Origin: JASTVH01 sp042862465
Lineage (GTDB): Bacteria > Pseudomonadota > Gammaproteobacteria > Pseudomonadales > Oleiphilaceae
Assembly (NCBI GenBank): GCA_042862465.1
Contig: JASTVH010000003.1
Location: forward strand, 62,001-126,000
Direction of reading: 5' to 3'
Length of the DNA stretch: 64,000 nucleotides
Shown piece by piece: positions 34,379-43,054 of this stretch. A program made the translations under genes and the position numbers. Position 1 is the first letter of the stretch, and each line of letters begins with the position of its first letter. Under the pieces are notes generated by a model. That model searched no databases, had not been told where the DNA came from, and saw nothing but the letters and a program-made list of their open reading frames with translations.

Positions 34379-34440
34379 TGGGCCTTGCGCACCGGATGCT
34401 TGAGGCCCATGGCCCATCCACTCATTTTCGGTTTTTCTCT

Positions 34441-34530
34441 CGTCATTCCCGCGCAGGCGGGAATCCAGAGCGGCCCACACGTCAGCCCTGATACCTGTCG
34501 CCTTGGATCCCCGCCTTCGCGGGGATGACG
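34441..34530. repeat. MITE/REP-like palindromic element
   Basis: Nested inverted repeat in the 264-base gap after crp. Outer ends are CGTCAT and ATGACG. Left half contains ATTCCC, eight bases, GGGAAT and then CCA. Right half contains TGGATCCCCGC, a short loop and GCGGGGATGACG. The left half has the ATTCCC-N8-GGGAAT form known from neisserial dRS3-type repeats, but such elements occur in many proteobacteria. Confidence 0.8.
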
Positions 34531-34642
34531 GGTGCGCTCCAGAAGTGGCGATATTCGCCGAATTCGTCCAACGTCCTGCAATCTCCCTGTCACACCCCTG
34601 TCCTAAAATCGTCACCCTGATCCCCCGACCCGGCAGGATGTC

Positions 34643-35746
34643 ATGGACTCCCAGCAGCCTTCCCCCAGCGCCGCCGATGTGGTGACCCAGGAGCGCAACC
34701 GCCGCAGCAAAACCCAGCGCCGGCGCCTGCAGACCTACTTGCCGGAAATGGCCACCTTCGAACGGCTGATGCGGGACGCCCCGGCCACGGTGCGTTGTGA
34801 AGTGCTGGAGCGGGTAGCGGTGCGCAACCTGGAATTGCCCCTTTATGCGGTCAGCCTCGGCAGCCAGGACCCGAAGGCGCCGGTCCTTTTCCTGGTGGGC
34901 GGGGTGCACGGGCTCGAGCGCATAGGTGCCCAGGTGGTGCTGGCCTACCTGCAGAGCGTTGTCTCAAGACTGCAGTGGGACGAGGGTTTTGCCCGGATTT
35001 TGGAGTCGGTGCGCCTGGTCAGCATTCCGCTGCTCAATCCGGGCGGCATGTACCTTAATCAGCGCGCCAATCCCCAGGGCGTGGACCTGATGCGTAATGC
35101 CCCGATCAAGGCCCAGGACGAAACCGCTTTTCTGCTCGGCGGCCAGCGTTTTTCCCGCCATCTGCCCTGGTACACCGGCCACCCGGAGAGTGGCCTGGAA
35201 GCCGAGAGCCAGGCGCTGAAGCGTTTGATCGCAAGGGCCATCGGGCAGTGCAAATTCGCCTTATCCCTGGATTGCCACTCGGGTTTTGGCTTTAAGGACC
35301 AGTTGTGGTTCCCATATGCTTACCGGCGCCGCCCCATGCGCCGTATTGCCTCGGTCATGGCGTTGAAGCTGCTCTGGGAGCGGACTTATCCCAATCACAA
35401 CTACCTGTTCGAGCCGCAGTCGGCCAACTACCTGACTCACGGGGATCTCTGGGACTTCTTCTACAAGCAGTACAACCGCACCCCCATCACTTTCATTCCG
35501 CTGACTCTGGAGATGGGCTCCTGGCGCTGGGTCCGTAAACGTCCGCGGCAGCTGTTCACGCTTCAGGGGCTATTCAATCCCCTGGTTCCGCACCGCCACG
35601 AGCGCGTTCTCCGGCGCCACCTGGTGTTGCTGGACTTTCTTCTGCAGGCGACCATGAACTACCGTAACTGGGTTCCCGATCCGGAACGGGCCCGGGAGTT
35701 GCGCCAGATGGCATTAACACTCTGGTACGACGGCGTGCGATCATGA
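34643..35746 (+). CDS. M14-type zinc carboxypeptidase/deacylase-like protein
   Basis: A 367-residue protein with the zinc-site pattern of M14/succinylglutamate-desuccinylase-like enzymes: VGGVHGLERIGAQ (His..Glu), LSLDCHSGFGFKD (third ligand His) and the catalytic Glu in PLTLEMGSWRW. No signal peptide is seen, so it is cytoplasmic. Natural substrate is unknown (a peptide, an N-acyl amino acid or a cell-wall fragment). It is followed by an alpha/beta hydrolase 43 bases away on the same strand. Confidence 0.72.
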   Translation: MDSQQPSPSAADVVTQERNRRSKTQRRRLQTYLPEMATFERLMRDAPATVRCEVLERVAVRNLELPLYAVSLGSQDPKAPVLFLVGGVHGLERIGAQVVLAYLQSVVSRLQWDEGFARILESVRLVSIPLLNPGGMYLNQRANPQGVDLMRNAPIKAQDETAFLLGGQRFSRHLPWYTGHPESGLEAESQALKRLIARAIGQCKFALSLDCHSGFGFKDQLWFPYAYRRRPMRRIASVMALKLLWERTYPNHNYLFEPQSANYLTHGDLWDFFYKQYNRTPITFIPLTLEMGSWRWVRKRPRQLFTLQGLFNPLVPHRHERVLRRHLVLLDFLLQATMNYRNWVPDPERARELRQMALTLWYDGVRS

Positions 35747-35789
35747 CCCGGTAAGACGGACAATAGGGAATAACAAGAAGGAAGCCCGA

Positions 35790-36533
35790 ATGCAGTGGAT
35801 ACTGTTACGAGGCCTGGGCCGGGAAAGCGCTCACTGGCATGATTTTCCCCAACGCCTGCAGGCAGCATTGCCCCGCTACCATCGCGTGGTCCCCATCGAC
35901 CTGCCCGGCACCGGGCGCCATTATCTGGAACGCTCTCCCGACAGTATCCCCGCCATCCGGGAATGGCTGCAGCGCCATTACTGGCACCTGCCACGCCCCC
36001 TGGGACTGATCGGATTGTCCATGGGTGGCATGGTGGCTCTGGACTGGGCCCAACACGCGCCTACCGGCGAAATACAGCGTCTGGTCATGATCAACACCAG
36101 CTCCCGCCTCAGCCCGCCCTGGCAGCGGATGAAACCGGGGCAGTGGCCGCGCCTGGCGAGGTTGCTGACGATGCGTGACGTGGATGCCCGGGAAAAGGCG
36201 ATTCTGCAGCTGTCCAGCAACAAGCCGGTGGATCCACAGACCCTGCAACGCTGGTACAGCATTCAGCGTCACCGTCCGGTCAGCCGGCTCAATGCCTGGC
36301 GCCAGCTCACAGCCGCCAGCCGCTACCGACCCGCCAAACATCGCCCCCTGCCGGACGGCCTGCTCCTGGCCAGCGAGGCTGACCGTCTGGTGAGCTGGCG
36401 CTGCAGCCGGGTGCTGGAAGAGGCCTGGCAATGGCCCCTCAACCTGCACCCCTCCGCCGGCCACGACCTGGCCCTGGACGATCCGGCCTGGGTGATTGAT
36501 CAGATTCGTCGGTTTGCCAGTGTGGAGGGCTGA
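35790..36533 (+). CDS. Alpha/beta hydrolase
   Basis: A 247-residue alpha/beta-hydrolase fold protein. The oxyanion region is LRGLGRESAHW, the nucleophile elbow is IGLSMGGMVALDWA (GxSxG with Ser), the acid is probably Asp in SEADRLVSWR, and the histidine is in HPSAGHDLALDD. The ATG follows AGAAGGAAGC. It resembles small esterases or BioH-like enzymes, but the substrate is not indicated. Confidence 0.82.
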   Translation: MQWILLRGLGRESAHWHDFPQRLQAALPRYHRVVPIDLPGTGRHYLERSPDSIPAIREWLQRHYWHLPRPLGLIGLSMGGMVALDWAQHAPTGEIQRLVMINTSSRLSPPWQRMKPGQWPRLARLLTMRDVDAREKAILQLSSNKPVDPQTLQRWYSIQRHRPVSRLNAWRQLTAASRYRPAKHRPLPDGLLLASEADRLVSWRCSRVLEEAWQWPLNLHPSAGHDLALDDPAWVIDQIRRFASVEG

Positions 36534-36612
36534 CCCCTCTTGACCCCAATCCCCAACCCCGGCAGTCTACTTTTCGATATCTATCAAACAATAACTGCGG
36601 GTGCGAAGTATT

Positions 36613-37227
36613 ATGAAACTCTACGAAATGAAAGTGGCCCCAAACCCTCGCCGCGTGCGGATGTTCCTGGCCGAGAAAGGCCTGCTGGACCAGGTGGAGC
36701 GGGTTGAGCTGGATCTGCAGAAGGGGGAGAACCTGACCCCCGAGTTCAAGGCCATGAACCCCATGCGCAAGGTCCCGGTGCTGGAGCTGGATGACGGCAC
36801 CTGCATCGCCGAGACCATGGCCATCTGCCGCTACTTCGAAGAATTGCACCCCGAACCCGTGCTCATGGGTCGCGATGCCAAGGAGAAGGCGTTGGTGGAG
36901 CAGTGGGTCCGCTGGATCGATTTCTACTTCTTCATGCCCACCGGCATGTGCTTCCAGCACACCAGCGGCTACTTCAAGGACCGCATGAACTGTTTCCCGG
37001 AATTTGGCGAGGATTGCCGCGTGCAGGTGGAGAAATTCTTCCATCTCCTCAACAAGCACCTGGGCGAGCACGAGTACATCCTTGGGGACACCTTCACCGT
37101 GGCGGATATCAATGCTCTGTGCACGATTGACTTCAACAAGGTGAACAAGCTGGGGATCAAGGAGGATCAGGCGAATCTGAAGGCGTGGTATGAGCGGATG
37201 AGTCAGCGGGATTCGGTGAGAGCATAG
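36613..37227 (+). CDS. Glutathione S-transferase family protein
   Basis: A 204-residue cytosolic GST. The N-terminal thioredoxin-like domain begins MKLYEMKVAPNPRRVRMFLA and has the glutathione-binding KVPVLELDDGTCIAETMAIC with its cis-Pro and the Glu-Thr pair. The helical domain ends with the DTFTVADINALC folding motif. The ATG at 36613 is preferred to an upstream GTG. Its 3' end meets the repeat element at 37231. Confidence 0.87.
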   Translation: MKLYEMKVAPNPRRVRMFLAEKGLLDQVERVELDLQKGENLTPEFKAMNPMRKVPVLELDDGTCIAETMAICRYFEELHPEPVLMGRDAKEKALVEQWVRWIDFYFFMPTGMCFQHTSGYFKDRMNCFPEFGEDCRVQVEKFFHLLNKHLGEHEYILGDTFTVADINALCTIDFNKVNKLGIKEDQANLKAWYERMSQRDSVRA

Positions 37228-37230
37228 ACT

Positions 37231-37329
37231 GTTTCACGTAGGACGTTGGACGTTTCACGTAAAAAAGTTTGACCCCGGTGCTCCGATCGCATGCTTAGAG
37301 TCCAACGTCCAACGTCTAACGTCCAACGC
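37231..37329. repeat. Palindromic heptamer element, copy 2
   Basis: Fills the gap between the convergent ends of the GST gene and trpC. Left arm GTTTCACGTAGGACGTTGGA then CGTTTCACGTAAAAAAG, middle CCCCGGTGCTCCGATCG, then GCATGCTTAG, and a right arm of CGTCCAA heptamers (three CGTCCAA and one CGTCTAA). The trpC stop codon uses the last base of the element. Copy 1 is at 31931-32015. Confidence 0.87.
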
Positions 37330-38135
37330 TAGAAAAACAACTCTGCCAACTTCGCCCCGGGATCCTTCGCCCGCATGAACGACTCGCCCACCAGAAAGCC
37401 GTAGATCTCGCTGTTCAGCATCGCCTGCACGTCATCCCGGGTGTGAATGCCGCTTTCGGTGATGGTGATGCGATCCTCCGGAATGCGCTCGTGAAGATCG
37501 AAGGTGGTGTCCAGGGAGACCTCGAAGGTATGCAGGTCGCGGTTATTGATGCCGACCAGGGGCGTGTCCAGGGTGAGGGCGGCTTCCAGCTCCTCGCCGT
37601 TGTGAACCTCCACCAGCACATCAAGGCCGATCTCTTTGGCAATGCCGGCCAGCTCCTGCATCTGGGTCTGGGTGAGGCAGGCGGCGATCAGCAGGATGCA
37701 GTCGGCCTCGATGGCCCGGCTTTCGTAGATCTGATAGGGCTCGACCATGAAGTCCTTGCGGATGACCGGCAGAGGGCTGGCGGCACGGGCCTGTTTGAGG
37801 AAATCCTCGTGGCCCTGGAAAAAGTCATGATCCGTCAGCACCGAGAGGCAGGTGGCGCCATGGCTGGCATAGCTGCCGGCAATCGCCGCCGGTACGAAGG
37901 GATTGCGCAGTACGCCCTTGCTGGGCGAAGCTTTCTTGATTTCGGCAATCACCGCCGGTTTCTTCTTCGCTACCTGCTGCTGCATCGCCCGGGTAAAGCC
38001 CCGGGCCGGCGCCTGATCCCGGGCCATGGCCCGCAGTTCTTTTTCGGAGCGGGCCCGCTGGCGCTCGGCAATTTCCTCGTACTTGCGGGCGACAATCTTG
38101 CGCAGGATGGTCGGCGTCTTATCGGGTGCGGTCAT
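37329..38135 (-). CDS. trpC: Indole-3-glycerol-phosphate synthase
   Basis: A 268-residue TIM-barrel enzyme of tryptophan synthesis, monofunctional (no TrpF domain). Motifs are VIAEIKKASPSKGVLR, CLSVLTDHDFFQG, VIRKDFMVEPYQI and ITESGIHTRDD. The ATG at 38135 starts MTAPDKTPTILRKIV. It ends the trpE-trpG-trpD-trpC series, 36 bases after trpD. Confidence 0.96.
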   Translation of the reverse strand: MTAPDKTPTILRKIVARKYEEIAERQRARSEKELRAMARDQAPARGFTRAMQQQVAKKKPAVIAEIKKASPSKGVLRNPFVPAAIAGSYASHGATCLSVLTDHDFFQGHEDFLKQARAASPLPVIRKDFMVEPYQIYESRAIEADCILLIAACLTQTQMQELAGIAKEIGLDVLVEVHNGEELEAALTLDTPLVGINNRDLHTFEVSLDTTFDLHERIPEDRITITESGIHTRDDVQAMLNSEIYGFLVGESFMRAKDPGAKLAELFF

Positions 38136-38171
38136 GTTCAATGGGTCGTCCACTCGGGATATGCGGTGTGT

Positions 38172-39209
38172 TCAGTCGAGAACACGGGTGAAATCGGACA
38201 GTTCCTGGATCTTGGCCAGGGCCAGGCCGCTGCCTATGGCGTCGGCGGCCATTTCCATGCCGGCGGCCAGGCTTGGGGCCAGGTCGGCGGCGTAGATGGC
38301 AGCACCGGCATTGAGAATGACCAGGTCGCGGGCCTTGCTGGCCACTTCGCCCTGATCCTTGCCCAGGGCCGCCTGGATCAGGGCCAGGGATTCCTCGGCG
38401 CTGTCTACGGTCAGTCCCACCAGGCTCTGGCTCTTGATGCCGAAATCCTCGGGCACGATATCGTACTCGTGGATCTCGCCATTTTTCAGTTCGGCCACAT
38501 GGGTCTTGTTGGCGAGGCTGATCTCGTCCAGGCCATCGCTGGAGTGGACCACCAGAATGTGCTCGCTTCCCAGACGCTTGAGCACTTCGGCCATGGGCCG
38601 GCACAGCTTGGCGCTGAAGACGCCGATCAGCTGGTGACGAACGCCCGCCGGATTGGTCATGGGGCCCAGAATGTTGAACAGGGTGCGCATGCCCAGTTCC
38701 TTGCGCGGCCCTACCGCATGCTTCATGGCGCCATGATGGGCCGGGGCGAACATGAAGCCGACCCCGATTTCCTCGATGGCCCTGGCCACGTCTTCCGGCT
38801 TGATGCCCAGCTTGATGCCGGCCTGTTCCAGTAGATCGGCACTGCCGCTACGGGAGGAAACGGAGCGGTTACCGTGCTTGGCCACATGGCCGCCGGCCGC
38901 GGCGACCACGAAAGAAGCCGCGGTGGAGACATTGAACAGGTTAGCACCATCGCCGCCGGTGCCGACGATATCCACCAGCGGTGCGGCATCCACCTCCACA
39001 TTGGTGGCCAGTTCACGCATGACCTGTACGGCGCCGGCGATTTCGTCGATGCTTTCGCTCTTCATGCGCAGGCCCACCAGGAAGGCGCCAATCTGGGCAT
39101 CGGTCGCCTCGCCCTGCATGATTTGATGCATGACGCTTTTCATTTCTTCGGTGGTCAGGTCCAGGTGATCGACCACGCGGGATAGTGCGGTCTTGATGTC
39201 CATGTCCAA
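38172..39209 (-). CDS. trpD: Anthranilate phosphoribosyltransferase
   Basis: A 345-residue enzyme adding phosphoribose to anthranilate. The PRPP-binding glycine-rich loop is VDIVGTGGDGANLFNVSTA, with KHGNRSVSSRSGSADLLE and FMFAPAHHGAMKHAVGPRKE following. It lies between trpG and trpC; the 12-base gap to trpG holds no repeat, but the trpG 3' end does. Confidence 0.96.
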   Translation of the reverse strand: MDMDIKTALSRVVDHLDLTTEEMKSVMHQIMQGEATDAQIGAFLVGLRMKSESIDEIAGAVQVMRELATNVEVDAAPLVDIVGTGGDGANLFNVSTAASFVVAAAGGHVAKHGNRSVSSRSGSADLLEQAGIKLGIKPEDVARAIEEIGVGFMFAPAHHGAMKHAVGPRKELGMRTLFNILGPMTNPAGVRHQLIGVFSAKLCRPMAEVLKRLGSEHILVVHSSDGLDEISLANKTHVAELKNGEIHEYDIVPEDFGIKSQSLVGLTVDSAEESLALIQAALGKDQGEVASKARDLVILNAGAAIYAADLAPSLAAGMEMAADAIGSGLALAKIQELSDFTRVLD

Positions 39210-39221
39210 GCCTCTTGGGTA

Positions 39222-39833
39222 TTAAGCGTCCGACGTCCGACGTCCAACGTCCGACGTCATATTCAGAAAATTCCGCAGCAGGTCGTGGCCGTGTTGCGTC
39301 AGGATCGACTCGGGGTGGAACTGCACCCCCTCGATCGCCAGTTCCTTGTGGCGCACGCCCATGATCTCTTCCACGCTGCCATCGGCGTTTTGGGTCCATG
39401 CCGTCACTTCCAGGCAGTCCGGCAGGCTGTCCTTGTCGATGACCAGGGAATGGTAGCGCGTGGCCTCGAACGGGTTGTTCAGGCCGCGGAAGACTCCGGT
39501 GCTCTCATGGTAAACCAGCGACGTCTTACCGTGCATGACGCGCCCGGCGCGGATGACCTGGCCGCCGAACACATCGCCGATACACTGGTGACCCAGGCAG
39601 ATGCCGAGGATCGGCAGCTTGCCGGCGAAATGGCGGATCACGTCATTGGATACACCGGCTTCCTTCGGGCTGCAGGGGCCGGGGGAGATGACGATGCGCT
39701 CCGGCTGCAGGCGCTCGATCTCTTCCACGGTGATCTGGTCGTTGCGGTGCACCTGCACGTCAGCGCCCAGTTCCGCCAGGTACTGGACTACGTTGTAGGT
39801 GAATGAATCGTAGTTATCGATCATCAAAAGCAT
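39222..39833 (-). CDS. trpG: Anthranilate synthase glutamine amidotransferase component
   Basis: A 203-residue class I glutamine amidotransferase supplying ammonia to TrpE. DNYDSFTYNVVQYL at the N-terminus, catalytic Cys in GICLGHQCIGDVFGG, and the His-Glu pair in GVQFHPESILTQHG. The usual end of the protein is reached near NFLN; the last 12 residues (MTSDVGRRTSDA) are encoded by the CGTCCGA heptamer repeat at 39227-39258, so the repeat has extended the coding region. Confidence 0.95.
   Translation of the reverse strand: MLLMIDNYDSFTYNVVQYLAELGADVQVHRNDQITVEEIERLQPERIVISPGPCSPKEAGVSNDVIRHFAGKLPILGICLGHQCIGDVFGGQVIRAGRVMHGKTSLVYHESTGVFRGLNNPFEATRYHSLVIDKDSLPDCLEVTAWTQNADGSVEEIMGVRHKELAIEGVQFHPESILTQHGHDLLRNFLNMTSDVGRRTSDA
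39227..39258. repeat. Heptamer tandem repeat inside trpG 3' end
   Basis: CGTCCGA, CGTCCGA, CGTCCAA, CGTCCGA and a partial fifth unit in direct tandem on the plus strand. It belongs to the family of the elements at 14113, 31931 and 37231. It lies within the reading frame of trpG. Confidence 0.88.
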
Positions 39834-39851
39834 GATGTTCCTCCTGTCCCG

Positions 39852-41339
39852 TCAGTGGTCGAATGCCTGGTGAGCCATGGCGACCGCGCGGAAAATGGCG
39901 CGGCCCTTGTTCATGGTCTCTTTCCATTCCAGGCGCGGGACGGAGTCGGCAACGATGCCGGCGCCCGCCTGAATGTGCAGGGTGTTGTTCTTGATCACCG
40001 CAGTGCGAATGGCGATGGCGGTGTCCATGTTGCCGGTCCAGGAGAGGTAGCCCACGGCGCCGCCGTAGACCCCGCGCTTGACCGGTTCCAGCTCGTCGAT
40101 GATTTCCATTGCGCGGATCTTCGGGGCGCCACTGAGGGTGCCCGCCGGCAGGGTGGCGCGCAGCACGTCGAGGCAGGACAGCCCTTCCTGCAGGCGCCCG
40201 GTGACGTTGGAGACGATGTGCATGACGTGGGAGTAGCGTTCCACCACCATCTTCTCGGTCAGTTTCACGGTGCCGGTCTGGGAGACGCGGCCGGCGTCGT
40301 TGCGGCCCAGGTCGATCAGCATCAGGTGCTCGGCAATCTCCTTGGGATCGGCCAGCAGTTCCTTCTCCAGCGCCTTGTCCTCGGCCTCGGTGCGTCCGCG
40401 CTTGCGGGTGCCGGCGATTGGGCGCACGGTGACCTCGCCATCCTCCACCCGGGTGAGAATCTCCGGCGAGGAACCCACCACATGGAAGTCCCCCAGGTTG
40501 AGGAAATACATGTAGGGCGACGGGTTAAGGCAGCGCAGGCTGCGATAGAGGTTCAGCGGCGGCGCCTCGAACGGAATCGACATGCGCTGGGAGAGCACCG
40601 TCTGCATCACGTCGCCGTCCAGCACATACTCCTTGACCTTCTCCACTGCCTGCTCGAAACCGTCCTGGGTGAAGCCGGAAACGAATTCCGACTCGTCCAC
40701 CTCCCGGTCACGCAGATGCTCGGGGGTGACTGGCGCCTGGAGCCTGGCGCTGCGCAGCTGCTGTTCCAGTTCGTCGAGGCGGTGCTGGGCCTGTTCGAAA
40801 CTGCTGTTCTCGTTCGGATCCACGTGAACGATGAGGTGCAGCGTACCCTTGAGGTTGTCGAACACCACCAGCTCGTCGGACACCATCAACAGGATGTCCG
40901 GGGTCCCCAGCTCGTCCGGTGGCTGGCTGGCGGCCAGGCGCGGTTCGATGTAGCGCACGGTGTCGTAGCCGAAATAGCCCACCAGACCGCCGTTGAACCG
41001 GGGCAGGTGGGGCAGGTCCGGGGACTGGTAACGGGCCTGGAATTCCTCGATGAAGGTCAGCGGGTCGTCCCGCTCCTCTTCTTCCACCACGGCCCCATCG
41101 CGGTAGTGGGCGATATGGTCACCCTGGATGCGCAGGTGCTCGCGGCAGGGCAGACCGATGATGGAGTAGCGGCCCCATTTTTCACCGCCCTGCACGGATT
41201 CCAGCAGGTAGGTGTAGGGCGCGTTGGCCAGCTTGAGATAGGTCGACAGCGGCGTGTCGAGATCGGCCAGCACTTCGCGGTGAACGGGAATACGGTTATA
41301 GCCGGCCTGAGCCAGTGCAGAGAATTCGTCTGATTGCAT
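39852..41339 (-). CDS. trpE: Anthranilate synthase component I
   Basis: A 495-residue chorismate-utilising enzyme. The tryptophan-feedback site motif LLES is present in YTYLLESVQGGEKWGRYS. The catalytic domain has PSPYMYFLNLGDFHVVGSSP, RPIAGTRKRGRTEAED and GTLSGAPKIRAMEI. The ATG at 41339 begins MQSDEFSALA. It is 18 bases upstream of trpG. The 235-base gap to gph holds a 14-base palindrome but no convincing tryptophan leader. Confidence 0.96.
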   Translation of the reverse strand: MQSDEFSALAQAGYNRIPVHREVLADLDTPLSTYLKLANAPYTYLLESVQGGEKWGRYSIIGLPCREHLRIQGDHIAHYRDGAVVEEEERDDPLTFIEEFQARYQSPDLPHLPRFNGGLVGYFGYDTVRYIEPRLAASQPPDELGTPDILLMVSDELVVFDNLKGTLHLIVHVDPNENSSFEQAQHRLDELEQQLRSARLQAPVTPEHLRDREVDESEFVSGFTQDGFEQAVEKVKEYVLDGDVMQTVLSQRMSIPFEAPPLNLYRSLRCLNPSPYMYFLNLGDFHVVGSSPEILTRVEDGEVTVRPIAGTRKRGRTEAEDKALEKELLADPKEIAEHLMLIDLGRNDAGRVSQTGTVKLTEKMVVERYSHVMHIVSNVTGRLQEGLSCLDVLRATLPAGTLSGAPKIRAMEIIDELEPVKRGVYGGAVGYLSWTGNMDTAIAIRTAVIKNNTLHIQAGAGIVADSVPRLEWKETMNKGRAIFRAVAMAHQAFDH

Positions 41340-41546
41340 AGCAAAACCCTGAATGCTTGTTCGGTGGACCCGAGTGGGTCGACGGACGCGGTTCGAGCGC
41401 GGGCGTGACCGCATGCCAGGCAGTGACGCCGGTTAACGGCTGGTTGTGCGCCATCGCCACCATCGCGTGGCGCGGGACCGGGTGACGGCCCGAGAGACCG
41501 TGGGTTTTGCTGCGTTCACCTGCAGGCTCCAGTCTGAAAGGTTTCG

Positions 41547-41560
41547 GGAAGCATGCTTCC
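41547..41560. promoter_or_regulatory. Perfect palindrome upstream of trpE
   Basis: GGAAGCATGCTTCC is a perfect 14-base dyad, 15 bases after the gph stop and over 200 bases before trpE. It could be an operator or the top of a small hairpin. The GCATGCT core also occurs in the heptamer elements. Confidence 0.35.
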
Positions 41561-41574
41561 TCGCGTTTGAGAGC

Positions 41575-42270
41575 TTACAAAAGCCCCTCGTATGAATCAA
41601 CTACGGCGTCCGCTCCGGCGTCTTCGATAGCCTGCCCCTGGTTGTAACCGCCGCTGTAACACAGGCAGGGAATGCCCAGGGCATGGGCGGTTTCCACGTC
41701 GACGGTGGAATCCCCGATAAACAGACTGGCCTCGCGCCGGCCCCCGAGCTGCGCGATGGCATGGGCCAGCGGCTGCGGATCGGGCTTGCGTTGGGGCAGG
41801 GTGTCGCCGCCCACCCAAACGGCGAAGTAAGACGCCAGCTCTGTGCGCGCCAGCAGCGGACCAATAAACCGTTCCGGTTTATTGGTCACCACGCCCAGTC
41901 GGCAGCGCCGGTCCCGCAGGGCGTCGAGCAACCCCCAGACACCGGGCATCACCCGGGTCTGCTCGCCGTTGCGTCGGGCATAGGCTTCGCCAAACAGGGC
42001 TTCGGCTTCAGCGACCTCGGCCGGGGACAGCCGGGCGATCGCCGCCTGATCCGGGCCTCCCGCCAGGGCACGCTGCACCAGAACCCGGGCACCCAGGCCC
42101 ACCCACTCGGAGACCTGCGCCTCCCCGGCGGGGGCGCGGTCCAGGGTGATCAGCATATCGTCGATGGCGGCGGTCAGATCGGGCACGCTGTCCACCAGGG
42201 TGCCGTCCAGGTCGAACAGCACCGTGGGGTCCGGATGCGACTGGAGCCAGTCTTTCAGGAACCGGCTCAT
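41575..42270 (-). CDS. gph: Phosphoglycolate phosphatase
   Basis: A 231-residue HAD hydrolase. Motif I is VLFDLDGTLVDSVPDL, motif II is in GVVTNKPE and motif III/IV in FIGDSTVDVETAHALG. It dephosphorylates 2-phosphoglycolate from DNA repair or photorespiration. Its start overlaps the rpe stop by 4 bases, and it precedes trpE as in Pseudomonas. Confidence 0.93.
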   Translation of the reverse strand: MSRFLKDWLQSHPDPTVLFDLDGTLVDSVPDLTAAIDDMLITLDRAPAGEAQVSEWVGLGARVLVQRALAGGPDQAAIARLSPAEVAEAEALFGEAYARRNGEQTRVMPGVWGLLDALRDRRCRLGVVTNKPERFIGPLLARTELASYFAVWVGGDTLPQRKPDPQPLAHAIAQLGGRREASLFIGDSTVDVETAHALGIPCLCYSGGYNQGQAIEDAGADAVVDSYEGLL

Positions 42271-42944
42271 GGGTTCTGCGCTTTCCTGATTTCCTCGCGC
42301 ATCGCCGCGATGGTTTTCGCGTAATCGTCGGTGTTGAAAATGGCGGAACCGGCGACAAAGGTGTCGGCGCCGGCCTTGGCGATCTCACCGATGTTGTCTA
42401 CTTTGACGCCGCCGTCGATCTCCAGGCGGATGGGGCGGCCGCTGTCATCGATGCGCTGGCGGGCTTCGCGCAGCTTGTCGAGGGTGCCGGGAATGAACTT
42501 CTGGCCGCCGAAGCCGGGGTTGACTGACATCAGCAGGACCATGTCCAGCCGGTCCATGACGTAATCCATGTGGTGCAGCGGGGTGGCCGGGTTGAACACC
42601 AGCCCCGCCTTGCAGCCGCCGTCCTTGATCAGTTGCAGGGAACGGTCAATGTGCTCGGAGGCTTCCGGGTGGAAGGTGATGTAGGTGGCGCCGGCGTCGA
42701 TGAACATGCGGATCAGGTCGTCCACCGGCTTGACCATCAGGTGCACGTCGATCGGCGCCTTGATGCCATACTTGCGCAGCGCCTTGCAGACACCCGGGCC
42801 GATGGTCAGGTTGGGCACGTAGTGGTTATCCATGACGTCGAAGTGCACGATGTCGGCACCGGCGCTGAGCACGTTATCCACCTCATGGCCCAGACGGGCG
42901 AAGTCGGCGGACAGGATTGAGGGGGCGATCAGTGAGTCGGCCAT
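42267..42944 (-). CDS. rpe: Ribulose-phosphate 3-epimerase
   Basis: A 225-residue TIM-barrel enzyme interconverting ribulose 5-phosphate and xylulose 5-phosphate. APSILSADFARLG, VHFDVMDNHYVPNLTIGP, DVHLMVKPVDD, MSVNPGFGGQKFIP and LEIDGGVK include the metal and catalytic residues. It serves the pentose phosphate pathway and, if present, the Calvin cycle. First gene of the rpe-gph pair. Confidence 0.96.
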   Translation of the reverse strand: MADSLIAPSILSADFARLGHEVDNVLSAGADIVHFDVMDNHYVPNLTIGPGVCKALRKYGIKAPIDVHLMVKPVDDLIRMFIDAGATYITFHPEASEHIDRSLQLIKDGGCKAGLVFNPATPLHHMDYVMDRLDMVLLMSVNPGFGGQKFIPGTLDKLREARQRIDDSGRPIRLEIDGGVKVDNIGEIAKAGADTFVAGSAIFNTDDYAKTIAAMREEIRKAQNP

Positions 42945-43054
42945 AATGGAATCGATTCCTGGCGGGTTGCTGGAAGATTTCGTCTACAGTTTATGATGGG
43001 TGCCAGTTTAACCAAAGCCATGTCGGAACCAAACCGGGGGCGCGTTATCGCATC

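Noticed and set aside
41345..41560. Possible tryptophan leader peptide upstream of trpE
   Set aside because: A frame starting MVAMAHNQPLTGV contains only one Trp codon, and there is no terminator with a T-run, so classical attenuation is not supported.
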